From: Rhodobacterales bacterium 32-67-9
Lineage (GTDB): Bacteria > Pseudomonadota > Alphaproteobacteria > Rhodobacterales > Rhodobacteraceae
Direction: 5' to 3'
DNA: 64,000 nt
NCBI GenBank assembly: GCA_002280515.1
Contig: NCEA01000032.1
Location: 62,001-126,000, forward strand
In this document: positions 55,436 through 64,000 of the stretch, piece after piece
How positions within the stretch are numbered: position 1 is the first letter of the stretch
Layout of the letters: each line of letters starts with the position of its first letter
Made by a program: the position numbers and the translations under genes
The notes under the pieces: model-generated
Told to the model about the DNA's origin: nothing
Database searches by the model: none
What the model saw: only the letters and a program-made list of their open reading frames with translations

Positions 55436-56083
55436 ATGAGGATCAAGCGCCTGCGGAGCCAACCCCTCGTCGTTCAGGCGATCTGGACGGTGCTGGCCGT
55501 GGCCTTCGTCGTGGCGCTGGTCAGCGGACGCTGGTCGCTCGCCTTCGTCGCGGCCGCGACCTTCGGCCTGTCGCTGACCCCGGTCCTGTTCCAACGCCGA
55601 TTCGGCATCCGGCTTCCGGTCCGGTTCTTCGGCTGGATCGTGGTCTTCGTTTTCGCCACGACTTTTCTGGGCGAGGCCTTCGATTTCTACAACCGGCTCT
55701 GGTGGTGGGACGTCCTCCTGCACGCCGGCTCGGCCCTGGCCTTCGGCCTTATCGGCTTTCTCTTCGTCTTCATGCTGTTCGAGGGCGACCGCTATGCCGC
55801 GCCGGCCTGGGCGATCAGCTTCGTCAGCTTCTGCTTCGCGCTGTCGATCGGAACTATGTGGGAGATCTTCGAGTTCGCCATGGACCAGCTTTTCGGGCTG
55901 AACATGCAGAAGTCGGGCCTTGTCGACACGATGTGGGACCTCATCGTCGACACGCTCGGCGCCGGGATCGGTGCTGCGGCGGGGTTCTTTTACCTCAAGG
56001 GGCAGGAATTCGGCGGGTTGACAGGCATGTTGCAGGAATTCGTCCAGGCCAACCGCCGGTTCTTCCGCAAGCGCCGCCGCTGA
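55436..56083 (+). CDS. YjdF/DUF2238-like membrane protein
   Basis: A 215-residue inner-membrane protein with about six hydrophobic helices. WWDVLLHAGSALAFG, ALSIGTMWEIFEFAMDQLFG and GLVDTMWDLIVDTLGAGIGA are typical of the DUF2238 family, whose function is unknown. A basic tail follows. Its stop abuts that of selO in convergent orientation. Confidence 0.85.
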   Translation: MRIKRLRSQPLVVQAIWTVLAVAFVVALVSGRWSLAFVAAATFGLSLTPVLFQRRFGIRLPVRFFGWIVVFVFATTFLGEAFDFYNRLWWWDVLLHAGSALAFGLIGFLFVFMLFEGDRYAAPAWAISFVSFCFALSIGTMWEIFEFAMDQLFGLNMQKSGLVDTMWDLIVDTLGAGIGAAAGFFYLKGQEFGGLTGMLQEFVQANRRFFRKRRR

Positions 56084-57502
56084 TCAGGTGCCGCAGAAGG
56101 TGCGGGTGACGATCTCGACCTCGGCGGGCGCCGCATCATAGCCCTCGGCTTCGGCGCGCCGGTCGAACGGGCGGGCGAGAACCGCGTTCAGCCGGTGGAA
56201 TGGCGCGAGGTCGCCGGCGACGGCGGCCCTGATCGCCTCTTCCACCCGGTGATTGCGGGGAATGTAGACCGGGTTCGCGGCGCGCAAGGTGGCCTTCGGA
56301 TCGGCCTCGCGGGCGAGCCGTGCCGTCCAGTCCGCCGCCCATCCGTCGAAGAGCGATGGATCAGAGAATTCCGCCGCCGCCGCCCCCTCGGCAAGGCCGC
56401 TGAAGGTGCGGGTGAAATCGGCGCGGCCCTCGGCCATCCGGGACAGCAGCGCCTCGATCAGCGCCCGGTCGCCCGGCTCTTCGCTGACAAGCCCGATCTT
56501 GGCGCGGAAAAGCCGCAGCCATTCGGCCCCGTAGATCTCCGGCAGGCGGTTGATCGATTCTGTCGCCGCCTCGACCGCCGGGCCTTCCTCGCCCATGAGC
56601 GGCAGGAGGCAGGAGGCGAACTGCGCGAGATTCCAGAGCGCGATCTGCGGCTGGTTGCCATAGGCGTAGCGCCCGAACTGGTCGATCGAGGAAAACACCT
56701 TCGCGGGGTGATAGGCGTCCATGAAGGCGCAGGGCCCGTAGTCGATGGTCTCGCCCGAGATCGCCATGTTGTCAGTGTTCATCACGCCGTGGATGAAGCC
56801 GAGACTCATCCAGCGCGCGATCAGCCGCGCCTGCGCCGCGACGACCCGGTCGAGAAGGTCGAGCGGGGTTTCCGCATCGGGATAGTGGCGGGCGATGACA
56901 TGGTCGGTGAGGAGGCGCAGCGCTTCGGTATCGTCCCGCGCCGCGAAATACTGGAAGGTGCCGACGCGGATATGGCTTGCCGCGACGCGCGCCAGAACCG
57001 CGCCCGGCAGCGCCGTCTCGCGCCAGACGATCTCGCCCGTGGTGACGGCGGCGAGCGCCCGCGTCGTCGGCACGCCAAGGGCGGCCATCGCCTCCGAGAC
57101 GATGTATTCGCGCAGCACCGGCCCGATCCATGCGCGTCCGTCACCCCGGCGCGAGAACGCCGTCGGGCCGGAGCCCTTGAGCTGGAGGTCGAAGCGGCGC
57201 CCGTCCGGTGCAACGATCTCGCCCAGAAGCAGCGCCCGGCCATCGCCAAGCTGCGGCACCCAGCCGCCGAACTGGTGCCCGGCATAGGCCTGGGCGATGG
57301 GCGCCGCCCCCTCGGGCAGCGCGTTGCCGGCGAATATGGCGACCCAGTCGGGGCGCGCCAGCAGATCGGGGTCGAGGCCGAGCGCGCGGGCAAGGGGGGC
57401 GTTGACGGCGATCAGGCCGGGTTCCGCCACGGCGGCCGGCGTCTGGCGGACGAAGAAACGATCCGGCAGGCGGGCATAGGAATTGTCGAAGGCGATGGTC
57501 AT
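56084..57502 (-). CDS. selO: Protein adenylyltransferase SelO (YdiU)
   Basis: A pseudokinase-fold enzyme that transfers AMP to protein hydroxyls under redox stress. It has 472 residues; [10 protein letters not shown] and [12 protein letters not shown] lie in the N-lobe, and [20 protein letters not shown] is the inverted catalytic region. The C-terminus is RTFCGT with Cys at the place where some homologues have selenocysteine. The ATG at 57502 is chosen from the conserved start. Confidence 0.94.
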   Translation of the reverse strand: MTIAFDNSYARLPDRFFVRQTPAAVAEPGLIAVNAPLARALGLDPDLLARPDWVAIFAGNALPEGAAPIAQAYAGHQFGGWVPQLGDGRALLLGEIVAPDGRRFDLQLKGSGPTAFSRRGDGRAWIGPVLREYIVSEAMAALGVPTTRALAAVTTGEIVWRETALPGAVLARVAASHIRVGTFQYFAARDDTEALRLLTDHVIARHYPDAETPLDLLDRVVAAQARLIARWMSLGFIHGVMNTDNMAISGETIDYGPCAFMDAYHPAKVFSSIDQFGRYAYGNQPQIALWNLAQFASCLLPLMGEEGPAVEAATESINRLPEIYGAEWLRLFRAKIGLVSEEPGDRALIEALLSRMAEGRADFTRTFSGLAEGAAAAEFSDPSLFDGWAADWTARLAREADPKATLRAANPVYIPRNHRVEEAIRAAVAGDLAPFHRLNAVLARPFDRRAEAEGYDAAPAEVEIVTRTFCGT

Positions 57503-57560
57503 GGTGCGGCTCCCGCCCCCAACATAAGGTGCGTCGCGCGCGACGGAAACCACCCGTCGG

Positions 57561-58499
57561 TCAAAGCCGCGCGAGCCGCTCGGTCAGAAGCGCATAGAAC
57601 CCCTCGGCATCGACATCGCCAATGAACATCGCGTTCGCCTCGCGCCCCGAGACGCGCCACCAGTCGGCGACGGTCATGCCGGTGGTGAAGCGGCCCTCGG
57701 TCTCGATCTCCACGTTGATGTGGCGGCCGGAGAAGAGGTCGGGCTTCACCAGATAGGCGATGGTGCAGGGGTCGTGCAGCGGCGCGCCTTCGGAGCCGTA
57801 TTTCGCCATGTCGAAGCGTTCGAAGAAGTCGGTCCAGCTCGCCACCGCATGACCGACCCTGGTGCCGAGATTGCGAAACCCCTCGACCCGGGCGCGGGTG
57901 GTCAGCGCCTTGTGCGTCACGTCGAGCGGCATGACGACGAGCGGCACGCCGGATCTGAACACGATTTCCGCAGCTTCCGGATCGACGTAGATGTTGAATT
58001 CCGCCGCCGGCGTGATGTTGCCCACCGCGAAATAGGCGCCGCCCATCAGCACGATCTCGGCCACGCGCCCGACGATGTCCGGTGCCCGTTCGAATGCCGT
58101 GGCGATATTGGTCAGCGGCCCGATCGGGCAGAGTGTCACCGTGCCGGGCGCCTCTTCGCGCAATGTCTCGATCAGGAAGTCCACCGCGTGGCCCTCGGCC
58201 AGCGGCATCACCGGGTCGGGAAGCACGATGCCGTCGAGACCGGTCTTGCCGTGCACATGCTCCGCCGTCACCAGCTTGCGCTTCATCGGCCGGTCGCAGC
58301 CGGCAAAGACCCTGAGATCGCTGCGTCCGGCCAGTTCGCAGATGATGCGGGCGTTCTTTTCCGTCAGCGCCAGCGGCACGTTGCCGGCGACGGCGGTAAT
58401 CCCCAGCACCTCCAGCTCCGGCGAGGCCAGCGCCAGGAGAATCGCCACCGCGTCGTCCTGGCCCGGATCGGTGTCGATGATGATCTTGCGCGCCCGCAT
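57561..58499 (-). CDS. Inosine/uridine-preferring nucleoside hydrolase
   Basis: A 312-residue nucleoside hydrolase. The calcium-site motif [14 protein letters not shown] is at residues 7-20, and [20 protein letters not shown] and the C-terminal HDPCTIAYL are the substrate sites. It frees ribose from nucleosides in salvage. An AGGAGACG precedes the ATG at 58499. It is close behind selO but not clearly in one operon. Confidence 0.92.
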   Translation of the reverse strand: MRARKIIIDTDPGQDDAVAILLALASPELEVLGITAVAGNVPLALTEKNARIICELAGRSDLRVFAGCDRPMKRKLVTAEHVHGKTGLDGIVLPDPVMPLAEGHAVDFLIETLREEAPGTVTLCPIGPLTNIATAFERAPDIVGRVAEIVLMGGAYFAVGNITPAAEFNIYVDPEAAEIVFRSGVPLVVMPLDVTHKALTTRARVEGFRNLGTRVGHAVASWTDFFERFDMAKYGSEGAPLHDPCTIAYLVKPDLFSGRHINVEIETEGRFTTGMTVADWWRVSGREANAMFIGDVDAEGFYALLTERLARL

Positions 58500-58661
58500 C
58501 CGTCGTCTCCTGTCCCTGTCACGGGCGGAGACTGGCGCGGCCTCTGCGACTTGTCCAGACTGGTCGGAGAGAGCATTTGGCCTGATCTGCAACCAAAAGT
58601 TGTCAAATATCCGCCACAATTCGTTGCGAGCTTGGAAACGGTCCGGAAAAGGGCGTTTCCC

Positions 58662-59564
58662 ATGTTTGACGACGCGAGCGAGATCCTTGTTCATGCCGGT
58701 GCGCATTGCAGCGGCGCCGAGGTGTTCCAGCGCTTCCTTGGCGCCAACCGCTCGGCGCTCTGGGCCTCCGGCTACGATCTTGCCTATCCCGGCCGTTGCG
58801 GCGCCTCTGGCGGCCGCTTCGACTGTGCCTATCCCGAACCGCGCCACCAGGGCGCGGAGATCGACGGCTTCGTCACATCAGTCGCCGCCTGCCTCGCCGA
58901 GATTCGGCCGCAGGGGCGCGGGCTGATCCTGTCGGAGCATGACCTTGCCGGCCGCATGGCCAATCTTCTCGGCGGCCGGTTCTATCCCGCCGCCGCGACG
59001 CGGGCCGAGGTTCTCGGCCGCGCGCTCGGGCGTCCGGTGGACCGTCTCGTCGTGACGGTAAGATCCTACGACGCGCTCTTTCTCGCCGCCTGGCGGCGCT
59101 TCGCGCTCGACCGGCTGATGGAGCCGTTCTCGGAATACGTCCCGGCGATGGCGGGATTTACCGGCGGCTGGGTCGAGGTGGTCGAGGGGCTGCGTAATGG
59201 GCTTGGTGCCCGGCAGGTGGTTATCCTCCCCACGCGGACGGAGCCGCTTGAGCTTTTGTCGCATATCGCGCCTCGGGCGCGGCTCTCGGATCCGGTGCTG
59301 CCGGGGGCGACGCCGATGATCACCGACAGTGCGATCGCGATGATTCAGCGCCATTACCGGCAGGGCGCCCGCTTCGCGCCGGGCCAACGCGACCGGCTTC
59401 TGGCGTTCCATGCGCGCCAGCCTCAGGCGCTGCGCGAACACGGGTTCGCCGGGCTCCAGCTTGCCGACCTTCGCGGCCGCTTCGTTGCCGATCTCGACAC
59501 ACTGGCGCGGATGCCGGGGGTCGAGGTCGTCGGCAGCGTGCTACCGGCGATGGCGGCAGAATAA
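58662..59564 (+). CDS. Sulfotransferase-like protein with a degenerate cofactor site
   Basis: A 300-residue protein. The N-terminus EILVHAGAHCSGAEVFQRFL and ANRSALWASGYDLAYPGR resembles the start of bacterial sulfotransferase-like proteins, in which a HKTGTT-type loop binds PAPS. Here that loop is HCSGAE, so cofactor binding is doubtful. A long TM-free body follows with no other known motif. It may be a capsule or surface-glycan factor, but this is a weak inference. It is a single gene with its own terminator. Confidence 0.65.
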   Translation: MFDDASEILVHAGAHCSGAEVFQRFLGANRSALWASGYDLAYPGRCGASGGRFDCAYPEPRHQGAEIDGFVTSVAACLAEIRPQGRGLILSEHDLAGRMANLLGGRFYPAAATRAEVLGRALGRPVDRLVVTVRSYDALFLAAWRRFALDRLMEPFSEYVPAMAGFTGGWVEVVEGLRNGLGARQVVILPTRTEPLELLSHIAPRARLSDPVLPGATPMITDSAIAMIQRHYRQGARFAPGQRDRLLAFHARQPQALREHGFAGLQLADLRGRFVADLDTLARMPGVEVVGSVLPAMAAE

Positions 59565-59577
59565 GCCCAGAGACGAG

Positions 59578-59607
59578 AACCCCGGCCAGTGGCCGGGGTT
59601 TCCTTTG
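59578..59607. terminator. Bidirectional rho-independent terminator
   Basis: AACCCCGGCC-AGT-GGCCGGGGTT (59578-59600) is followed by TTCCTTT, and by T on the other strand. It lies between convergent genes. Confidence 0.8.
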
Positions 59608-59624
59608 GTCGGTGGTTCAACGGT

Positions 59625-60632
59625 TTACCCGTCGTAATTCACCTCTTCCATCAGCTTCAGCGCCTCGGGACGCGATCGGGCCACGTCCATCAGGTTCAGG
59701 TTGTCCGGCGTGAACTCGCCCCAGCTTGCCACCAGCGCCGACCGCGCCACGCCCGGCTTGACCGGGAATTCGTGGTTGGTCTCGGCATAGATCGCCTGGG
59801 CTTCGTCGGAGGACAGGAACTCCATCAGCTTCAGCGCGGCTTCCTTGTTCGGCGCGGCCTTGGTCAGCGCCATGCCCGAGACGTTCATGTGGGTGCCGCC
59901 ATTCTCGAAGACCGGATAGACGATGCGCACCGAATTGGCCCATTCGACCTGTTCGGGGTCAGCAAGCATCGCGCCCATGTAGTAGGTATTGCCGAGCGAG
60001 ATGTCGCATTCGCCGGCCCAGATCGACTTGACCTGCGCCCGGTCGCTGCCCTCGGGCGCGTGGGCGAGGTTGGCGCGCAGCCCCTTGGCCCAGTCGCGGG
60101 CATAATCGGCATCGTGATGCTCGATCATCGCCGCCATCAGGCCGAGGTTGTAGTCATGGGTGCCGGGGCGGGTGCAGATCCGGCCTTTCCACTTCGGGTC
60201 GGCGAGATCCTCGTAGGTCGTGACCTCGCCATCGGCGACACGGTCCTTCGAGGCATAGACGATCCGCGCCCGCGTCGTCAGGCCGAACCACTGGTTGCCG
60301 GGGTCGCGGAATTCGGCCGGGATGTTCGCGGCGAGCACATCGGAGGTCACCGGCTGGGTCACGCCAGCCTCCACCACCTGGGCGAGCCGCGCGATATCGA
60401 CGGTCATCACCAGGTCGGCGGGGCTGCGGTCGCCTTCGCTGACCAGCCGTTCGACCATGCCCTTCTCGACGAAGGCGACGTTGACGGCGATGCCGGTTTC
60501 CTTGGTGAAGAGATCGAAGAGCGGCTGCACCAGTTCCGGCTGGCGCAGGGAATAGACGTTGACCTCGTCCGCAAGAAGCGGCGCACCGGCGGCGATTGCC
60601 ATCAGGGCGTAGAGGGAGGTTCGCGCGAACAT
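59625..60632 (-). CDS. Iron(III) ABC transporter substrate-binding protein
   Basis: A 335-residue periplasmic ferric-binding protein (FbpA/FutA type). A signal peptide of about 21 residues precedes DEVNVYSLRQPELVQPLFD. The adjacent tyrosines in GNTYYMGAM near residue 217 are the iron ligands. No cognate permease or ATPase is beside it, so it works with a transporter encoded elsewhere, or the partners were lost. A TGAC/GTCA dyad spans its ribosome site. Confidence 0.92.
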   Translation of the reverse strand: MFARTSLYALMAIAAGAPLLADEVNVYSLRQPELVQPLFDLFTKETGIAVNVAFVEKGMVERLVSEGDRSPADLVMTVDIARLAQVVEAGVTQPVTSDVLAANIPAEFRDPGNQWFGLTTRARIVYASKDRVADGEVTTYEDLADPKWKGRICTRPGTHDYNLGLMAAMIEHHDADYARDWAKGLRANLAHAPEGSDRAQVKSIWAGECDISLGNTYYMGAMLADPEQVEWANSVRIVYPVFENGGTHMNVSGMALTKAAPNKEAALKLMEFLSSDEAQAIYAETNHEFPVKPGVARSALVASWGEFTPDNLNLMDVARSRPEALKLMEEVNYDG

Positions 60633-60650
60633 AGTTGACTCCTTTGGTCA
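60633..60650 (-). promoter_or_regulatory. Dyad over the ribosome site of the iron-binding protein gene
   Basis: On the minus strand CTGACCAAAGGAGTCAA contains TGAC-N7-GTCA, with the AAGGAG ribosome site in its middle. It resembles the iron-responsive boxes of Rhodobacterales, but I cannot recall the exact consensus. Blocking here would act on translation or late on transcription. Confidence 0.35.
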
Positions 60651-60753
60651 GATATTTGCCGCTTTATGCGGCCGATCGCGGCAAGCGTCAATACCTGATA
60701 GAACTAGTCGCCTATTTATCGCGACCGCTCCGGTTGCCGCCGTCCGGTCACCG

Positions 60754-61599
60754 TCAGCTGGTCGGCACGCCCTGCTTCTCGGCCCGCTTGGCCGCATCCC
60801 AGAGCGCGTCCATCTCGGCAAGGTCGGACTGCTCCGGCCGCCGGCCATTTGCGGCCAGCGCGGCCTCAATCGCGGCAAAGCGCCGGGTGAACTTGGCGTT
60901 GGCGGACCTGAGCGCCGCCTCGGGGTCGATCTTCAGATGTCGGGCCAGGTTGGCGACGACGAAGAGAAGATCGCCGAACTCCTCGAAGATCTCGGCCTCG
61001 CCCAGCGTCGTCCGCGCCTCGTCGAGCTCGCGCGCCTCCTCGGCGATCTTGTCGATCACCTCGCCGGTCGAGGGCCAGTCGAACCCGACCCGCGCCGCGC
61101 GGTTTTGCAGCTTCACCGCCCGGGTCAGCGCCGGAAGCCCGGTTGCCACCCCGTCGAGCGTGCCTTTCTCGGCCTTGCCCGCCCGTTCGGCCGCCTTCAT
61201 CCGCTCCCAGTCGCGGGTCTGGTCCACGGCGGTCTTTTCGCGGCTCTCGTCGCCGAAGACATGCGGGTGGCGGGCGATCATCTTGTCGGAGATCGCGCGC
61301 ACCACGTCTTCGAAGGCGAAATGCCCGGCCTCTGCGGCCATCTGCGCGTGATAGACGGCCTGAAACAGCAGATCGCCCAATTCGCCCCTGAGGTCGTCCC
61401 AGGCTTGCCGCTCGATTGCGTCGGCAACCTCGTAGGCCTCCTCGATCGTGTAAGGGGCGATGGTCGCGAAATCCTGTTCGATGTCCCAGGGGCAGCCGGT
61501 CGCCGGATCGCGCAGCCGCGCCATGATCTCGACCAGCCGGTCGATGCCACCCTCGGGATCGTGGATCATTCGGTCCGAGGCGGCGCGGTCGAGTGTCAT
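60754..61599 (-). CDS. mazG: Nucleoside triphosphate pyrophosphohydrolase MazG
   Basis: Hydrolyses canonical and damaged NTPs to NMP and pyrophosphate and lowers alarmone levels under stress. It has 281 residues with two MazG domains: CPWDIEQDFATIAPYTIEEAYEV with ELGDLLFQAVYHA, and a second EIFEEFGDLLFVVANLARH. GGAC precedes the ATG at 61599; an internal ATG at 61569 is also possible. It is divergent from the M20 gene, 61 bp between starts. Confidence 0.93.
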   Translation of the reverse strand: MTLDRAASDRMIHDPEGGIDRLVEIMARLRDPATGCPWDIEQDFATIAPYTIEEAYEVADAIERQAWDDLRGELGDLLFQAVYHAQMAAEAGHFAFEDVVRAISDKMIARHPHVFGDESREKTAVDQTRDWERMKAAERAGKAEKGTLDGVATGLPALTRAVKLQNRAARVGFDWPSTGEVIDKIAEEARELDEARTTLGEAEIFEEFGDLLFVVANLARHLKIDPEAALRSANAKFTRRFAAIEAALAANGRRPEQSDLAEMDALWDAAKRAEKQGVPTS

Positions 61600-61660
61600 T
61601 GCAAGTGTCCGGCGTTTGAGGTTCTGTCGGCAGTATCCCGACCCAGCCCCGAGAGTCCAC

Positions 61661-62821
61661 ATGCCCGTCCTGAACCGCATCGCCGATTTCGCCCCCGAGA
61701 TGAAGGAATGGCGGCGCCACCTGCACCAGCACCCGGAACTGAGCTTCGCGTGCCACAAGACGGCCGCCTTCGTCGCCGAAAAGCTGCGCGAATTCGGGGT
61801 GGACGAGATCCACGAGGGCATCGCCGAAACCGGCATCGTGGCGATCATCGCGGGGCAGGGCGAGGGGCCGACCATCGGCCTTCGCGCCGACATGGACGCG
61901 CTGCCCATCGCCGAGGAGACGGGGGCCGACCACGCCTCGACCGTGCCCGGCGTGATGCATGCCTGCGGCCATGACGGGCATACGACGATGCTGCTCGGCG
62001 CCGCGAAATACCTGGCCGAGACGCGACGGTTCAAGGGCCGCGTCGCGCTGATCTTCCAGCCGGCGGAGGAAGAGGGCGGCGGTGGCGAGGCGATGGTGCG
62101 CGAGGGCATCCTCGACCGCTTCGGGATCGGCGAGGTCTATGCGATCCACAACACGCCGCAGGCCCCGCTAGGACGCTTCGTGACGACGCCCGGCCCGATC
62201 ATGGCTGCCGTAGATACCGCCTGGGTGACGCTGACCGGGCGAGGCGGCCACGGTGCCTATCCGCACGACTGTATCGACCCGATCCCGGCCGTGGTTGCGA
62301 TCGCGGGAAGCCTTCAGACCATCGTCAGCCGCAACGTGAACCCCTTGAAGGAAGCCGTTGTTTCGGTGACGGAAATCCACTCCGGAACCGCCTCGAACAT
62401 CATCCCAGAAGTGGCGTGCCTGACGGCAACCATCCGCTCCTTCGACCCCGAGGTGCGCGCGCTCCTGAAGCGCCGCTTTCACGAGATTGTCGAAGGCACC
62501 GCCGCCGCCCATAACGTAACGGCGACGATCGACTACGACTGGGGCTATCCCGCCACGGTGAACGAGCCGGGCAAGACCGTCTTCGCCGCCGAAGTGGCCC
62601 GCGAGGTCGCGGGCGCGGCCGCGGTCGACGACGCGGCCGGGCGCGAGATGGGGGCGGAGGATTTCTCCTACCTGCTCGAACAGCGCCCCGGCTGCTACCT
62701 CTTCCTCGGGCAGGGCAAGGGTGCCGGCCTGCACCACGCGGCCTATGATTTCAACGACGAGGCGGCACCCTACGGGGCCACCTTCTTCGCGCGGCTGGTG
62801 GAGCGGGCGCAGCCCCTGTGA
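61661..62821 (+). CDS. M20 family amidohydrolase (hippurate hydrolase-like)
   Basis: A 386-residue dinuclear zinc aminoacylase/amidohydrolase. HQHPELSFACHKTA, LRADMDALPI, MHACGHDGHTTMLLG and FQPAEEEGGGG carry the metal ligands and the catalytic Glu pair. Hippurate, N-acyl amino acids or carbamoyl compounds are possible substrates. ATG 61661 is used; it lies at the conserved N-terminus though its ribosome site is weak. Confidence 0.92.
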   Translation: MPVLNRIADFAPEMKEWRRHLHQHPELSFACHKTAAFVAEKLREFGVDEIHEGIAETGIVAIIAGQGEGPTIGLRADMDALPIAEETGADHASTVPGVMHACGHDGHTTMLLGAAKYLAETRRFKGRVALIFQPAEEEGGGGEAMVREGILDRFGIGEVYAIHNTPQAPLGRFVTTPGPIMAAVDTAWVTLTGRGGHGAYPHDCIDPIPAVVAIAGSLQTIVSRNVNPLKEAVVSVTEIHSGTASNIIPEVACLTATIRSFDPEVRALLKRRFHEIVEGTAAAHNVTATIDYDWGYPATVNEPGKTVFAAEVAREVAGAAAVDDAAGREMGAEDFSYLLEQRPGCYLFLGQGKGAGLHHAAYDFNDEAAPYGATFFARLVERAQPL

Positions 62822-62858
62822 CCCGGATGGCGGAGCTGTCGGTGTCGCGCAATTTTCG

Positions 62859-62874
62859 GAATTTGATCAAATTC
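62859..62874. promoter_or_regulatory. Perfect 16-bp palindrome upstream of the second ureohydrolase
   Basis: GAATTTGATCAAATTC is exactly self-complementary, about 100 bp before the start at 62975. A TTGACG (-35-like) follows at 62877. It looks like an operator core TTTGATCAAA, but the regulator is not recognised and lies outside the window. Confidence 0.6.
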
Positions 62875-62974
62875 TCTTGACGAATCGCCCCGCGTCGCTT
62901 GGGTTGGGGCATCCGGATCGTCGACATCTCCGGTCCCGAACGATGTCCTGAAATCATTCATGGAGATTGTTCCG

Positions 62975-63940
62975 ATGGCACTGGAAGATGCAAAGACCGA
63001 GGTCGATCTGGCCTTCACGGCAACCAAGCGGCGCGGGCTGGCGTTCGAGAACGCCTTTGGCGGGGCGACCAGCTTCCTCCGGCGGCGCTACACGAAAGAC
63101 CTCGCCGGCGTCGATCTGGCGATCACCGGCGTCCCGTTCGACCAGGCGGTGACGCACCGCACCGGCACCCGCTTCGGCCCCCGCGCGGTGCGCGAGGCCT
63201 CGGCGCTGCAACCCTATGACCCGCCCTATGGCTGGGGGTTTTCGCCGCTCGACGAGATGGACATCGTCGACTACGGCGACCTCGCCTTCGATTATGCCAG
63301 GGTCTCCGACTTCCCCGACACACTCACCGCCCACATCCGCGGCATCCTTGCCGCCGGGCCGGGCACGGTGACGCTCGGCGGCGATCACTACATCACCTTT
63401 CCGATCCTCAAGGCCTATGCGGAGAAGTTCGGGCCTATCAGCCTTCTCCATTTCGATGCCCATTCCGACACCTGGGTCGATGACGACTTTTCCCGCATCG
63501 ACCACGGCACGATGTTCTACAAGGCGATCAAGTCGGGGATCGTCGATCCGAAAACCTCCGTCCAGGTCGGCATCCGCACCCACAATGACGACTTCATGGG
63601 GGTGAACGTGATCGACGCGCGCGAGGTGCACGAAACTGGCGCGGCCGCCGTCACCGCGAAGATCAAGGGCATCGTCGGCAACCGGCCGACCTATCTCACC
63701 TTCGATATCGACTGCCTCGACCCGGCCTTCGCGCCCGGCACCGGCACTCCGGTCTGGGGCGGGCTGGCAAGCTGGCAGGTCGCCGCGATCCTGCGCGATC
63801 TGGCAGGCATCAACCTTGTCGGCGGCGACGTGGTCGAGGTCTCGCCGGCCTATGACACCACCGGCGCCACGGCCATCGCGGGCGCTCATGTCGCGCATGA
63901 GCTGATCAGTCTTTACGGCTGGAAGCGGCGCAAGGGATGA
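62975..63940 (+). CDS. speB: Agmatinase-like ureohydrolase
   Basis: A 321-residue manganese ureohydrolase of the SpeB group. GGDHYITFPIL, HFDAHSDTW and FDIDCLDPAFAPGTGTPVWG hold the metals, all consistent with agmatinase, which makes putrescine from agmatine. GGAG lies nine bases before the ATG at 62975; an earlier in-frame ATG at 62960 would place that site inside the gene. The next gene starts within its stop (ATGA). The palindrome at 62859 is a likely control site. Confidence 0.9.
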   Translation: MALEDAKTEVDLAFTATKRRGLAFENAFGGATSFLRRRYTKDLAGVDLAITGVPFDQAVTHRTGTRFGPRAVREASALQPYDPPYGWGFSPLDEMDIVDYGDLAFDYARVSDFPDTLTAHIRGILAAGPGTVTLGGDHYITFPILKAYAEKFGPISLLHFDAHSDTWVDDDFSRIDHGTMFYKAIKSGIVDPKTSVQVGIRTHNDDFMGVNVIDAREVHETGAAAVTAKIKGIVGNRPTYLTFDIDCLDPAFAPGTGTPVWGGLASWQVAAILRDLAGINLVGGDVVEVSPAYDTTGATAIAGAHVAHELISLYGWKRRKG

Positions 63941-64000
63941 AACCCGCACTCCTCCTCCTCCTCGCGCTGATCGTTCTCGGGGGCATGGCCTGGATCCGCC
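63937..64000 (+). CDS. Membrane-anchored or exported protein, 5' part only
   Basis: Only 21 codons are in the window. The ATG overlaps the ureohydrolase stop by four bases (ATGA). The product starts MKPALLLLLALIVLGGMAWI, a signal peptide or anchor. It may be a DUF1499-type protein, but too little is visible to say. Confidence 0.7.
   Translation, partial: MKPALLLLLALIVLGGMAWIR

Overview
The window comes from a high-GC alphaproteobacterium of the Rhodobacterales (Rhodobacter/Paracoccus-like). The evidence is the gene set and order: ccmE-ccmF-ccmH, obgE-proB-proA, ChpT, rplM-rpsI, olsB-olsA, a VPLPA-CTERM protein, DUF1127 and DUF3553 proteins, a gene-transfer-agent type lysis pair, and GC-rich intergenic hairpins followed by a TATTT core. 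It is a dense core-genome stretch. I see no insertion sequence, integrase, prophage block or CRISPR array.

Layout. 1-8.1 kb is a valine-catabolism region: isobutyryl-CoA dehydrogenase, 3-hydroxyisobutyryl-CoA hydrolase and mmsB form one leftward operon, and mmsA is read leftward and diverges from its own LysR regulator. A VPLPA-CTERM surface protein and a YbdK-like ligase lie between. 8.1-15 kb carries a CBS protein, coaD, two GAPDH genes flanking a 47-residue membrane peptide, a DUF808 membrane protein and transketolase. 15-21 kb has a coiled-coil protein, zapA, a MliC-like protein, the bolA-grxD pair, purL, a GFA-like protein, a candidate small RNA and a LysR gene. 21-28 kb has a fused indolepyruvate ferredoxin oxidoreductase, an acyltransferase, murI, thpR and argC. 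28-32 kb is cytochrome c maturation (ccmE, ccmF, ccmH), interrupted by an endolysin-holin pair that looks like a GTA lysis cassette. 32-42.4 kb runs through a PaaG-like isomerase, obgE, proB, proA, chpT (leftward), DUF3553, olsB-olsA, a ThiE-like gene, a TfoX-like gene, a TrmJ-type methyltransferase and ctaA. 42.4-46.6 kb holds a broken M32 carboxypeptidase, an MFS transporter, an enoyl-CoA hydratase, a thioesterase-fold protein and a zinc-finger mini-protein. 46.8-54.5 kb holds rplM-rpsI, a DUF1127/MocR divergent pair, an AlkA-like glycosylase, an esterase, a VOC protein, an HNH nuclease, a ureohydrolase, RidA and a small periplasmic protein. 54.5-64 kb holds tRNA-Gly with an overlapping nuclease gene, a YjdF-like membrane protein, SelO, a nucleoside hydrolase, a sulfotransferase-like protein, an iron-binding protein, mazG, an M20 amidohydrolase and a second ureohydrolase.

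Most interesting signals. (1) A compact candidate small RNA on the minus strand at about 19919-19998, with a promoter, a 5' stem, an exposed CCUCCC anti-Shine-Dalgarno linker and a strong terminator. (2) Paired TTGCAA boxes at both valine-operon promoters, resembling operators of short-chain acyl-CoA responsive ScfR regulators. (3) A GTA-type lysis cassette inside a ccm cluster with a CtrA half-site in front, in the same window as chpT. (4) TGTTAGCG-type operators before both GAPDH genes, whose proteins differ (Asp versus Ala) at the cofactor-selecting position. (5) A carboxypeptidase gene broken by a deletion at the edge of a low-GC patch. (6) A nuclease gene whose reading frame runs straight through tRNA-Gly. 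(7) A six-copy intergenic hairpin/TATTT repeat family. All calls come from reading the sequence; no database search was run.
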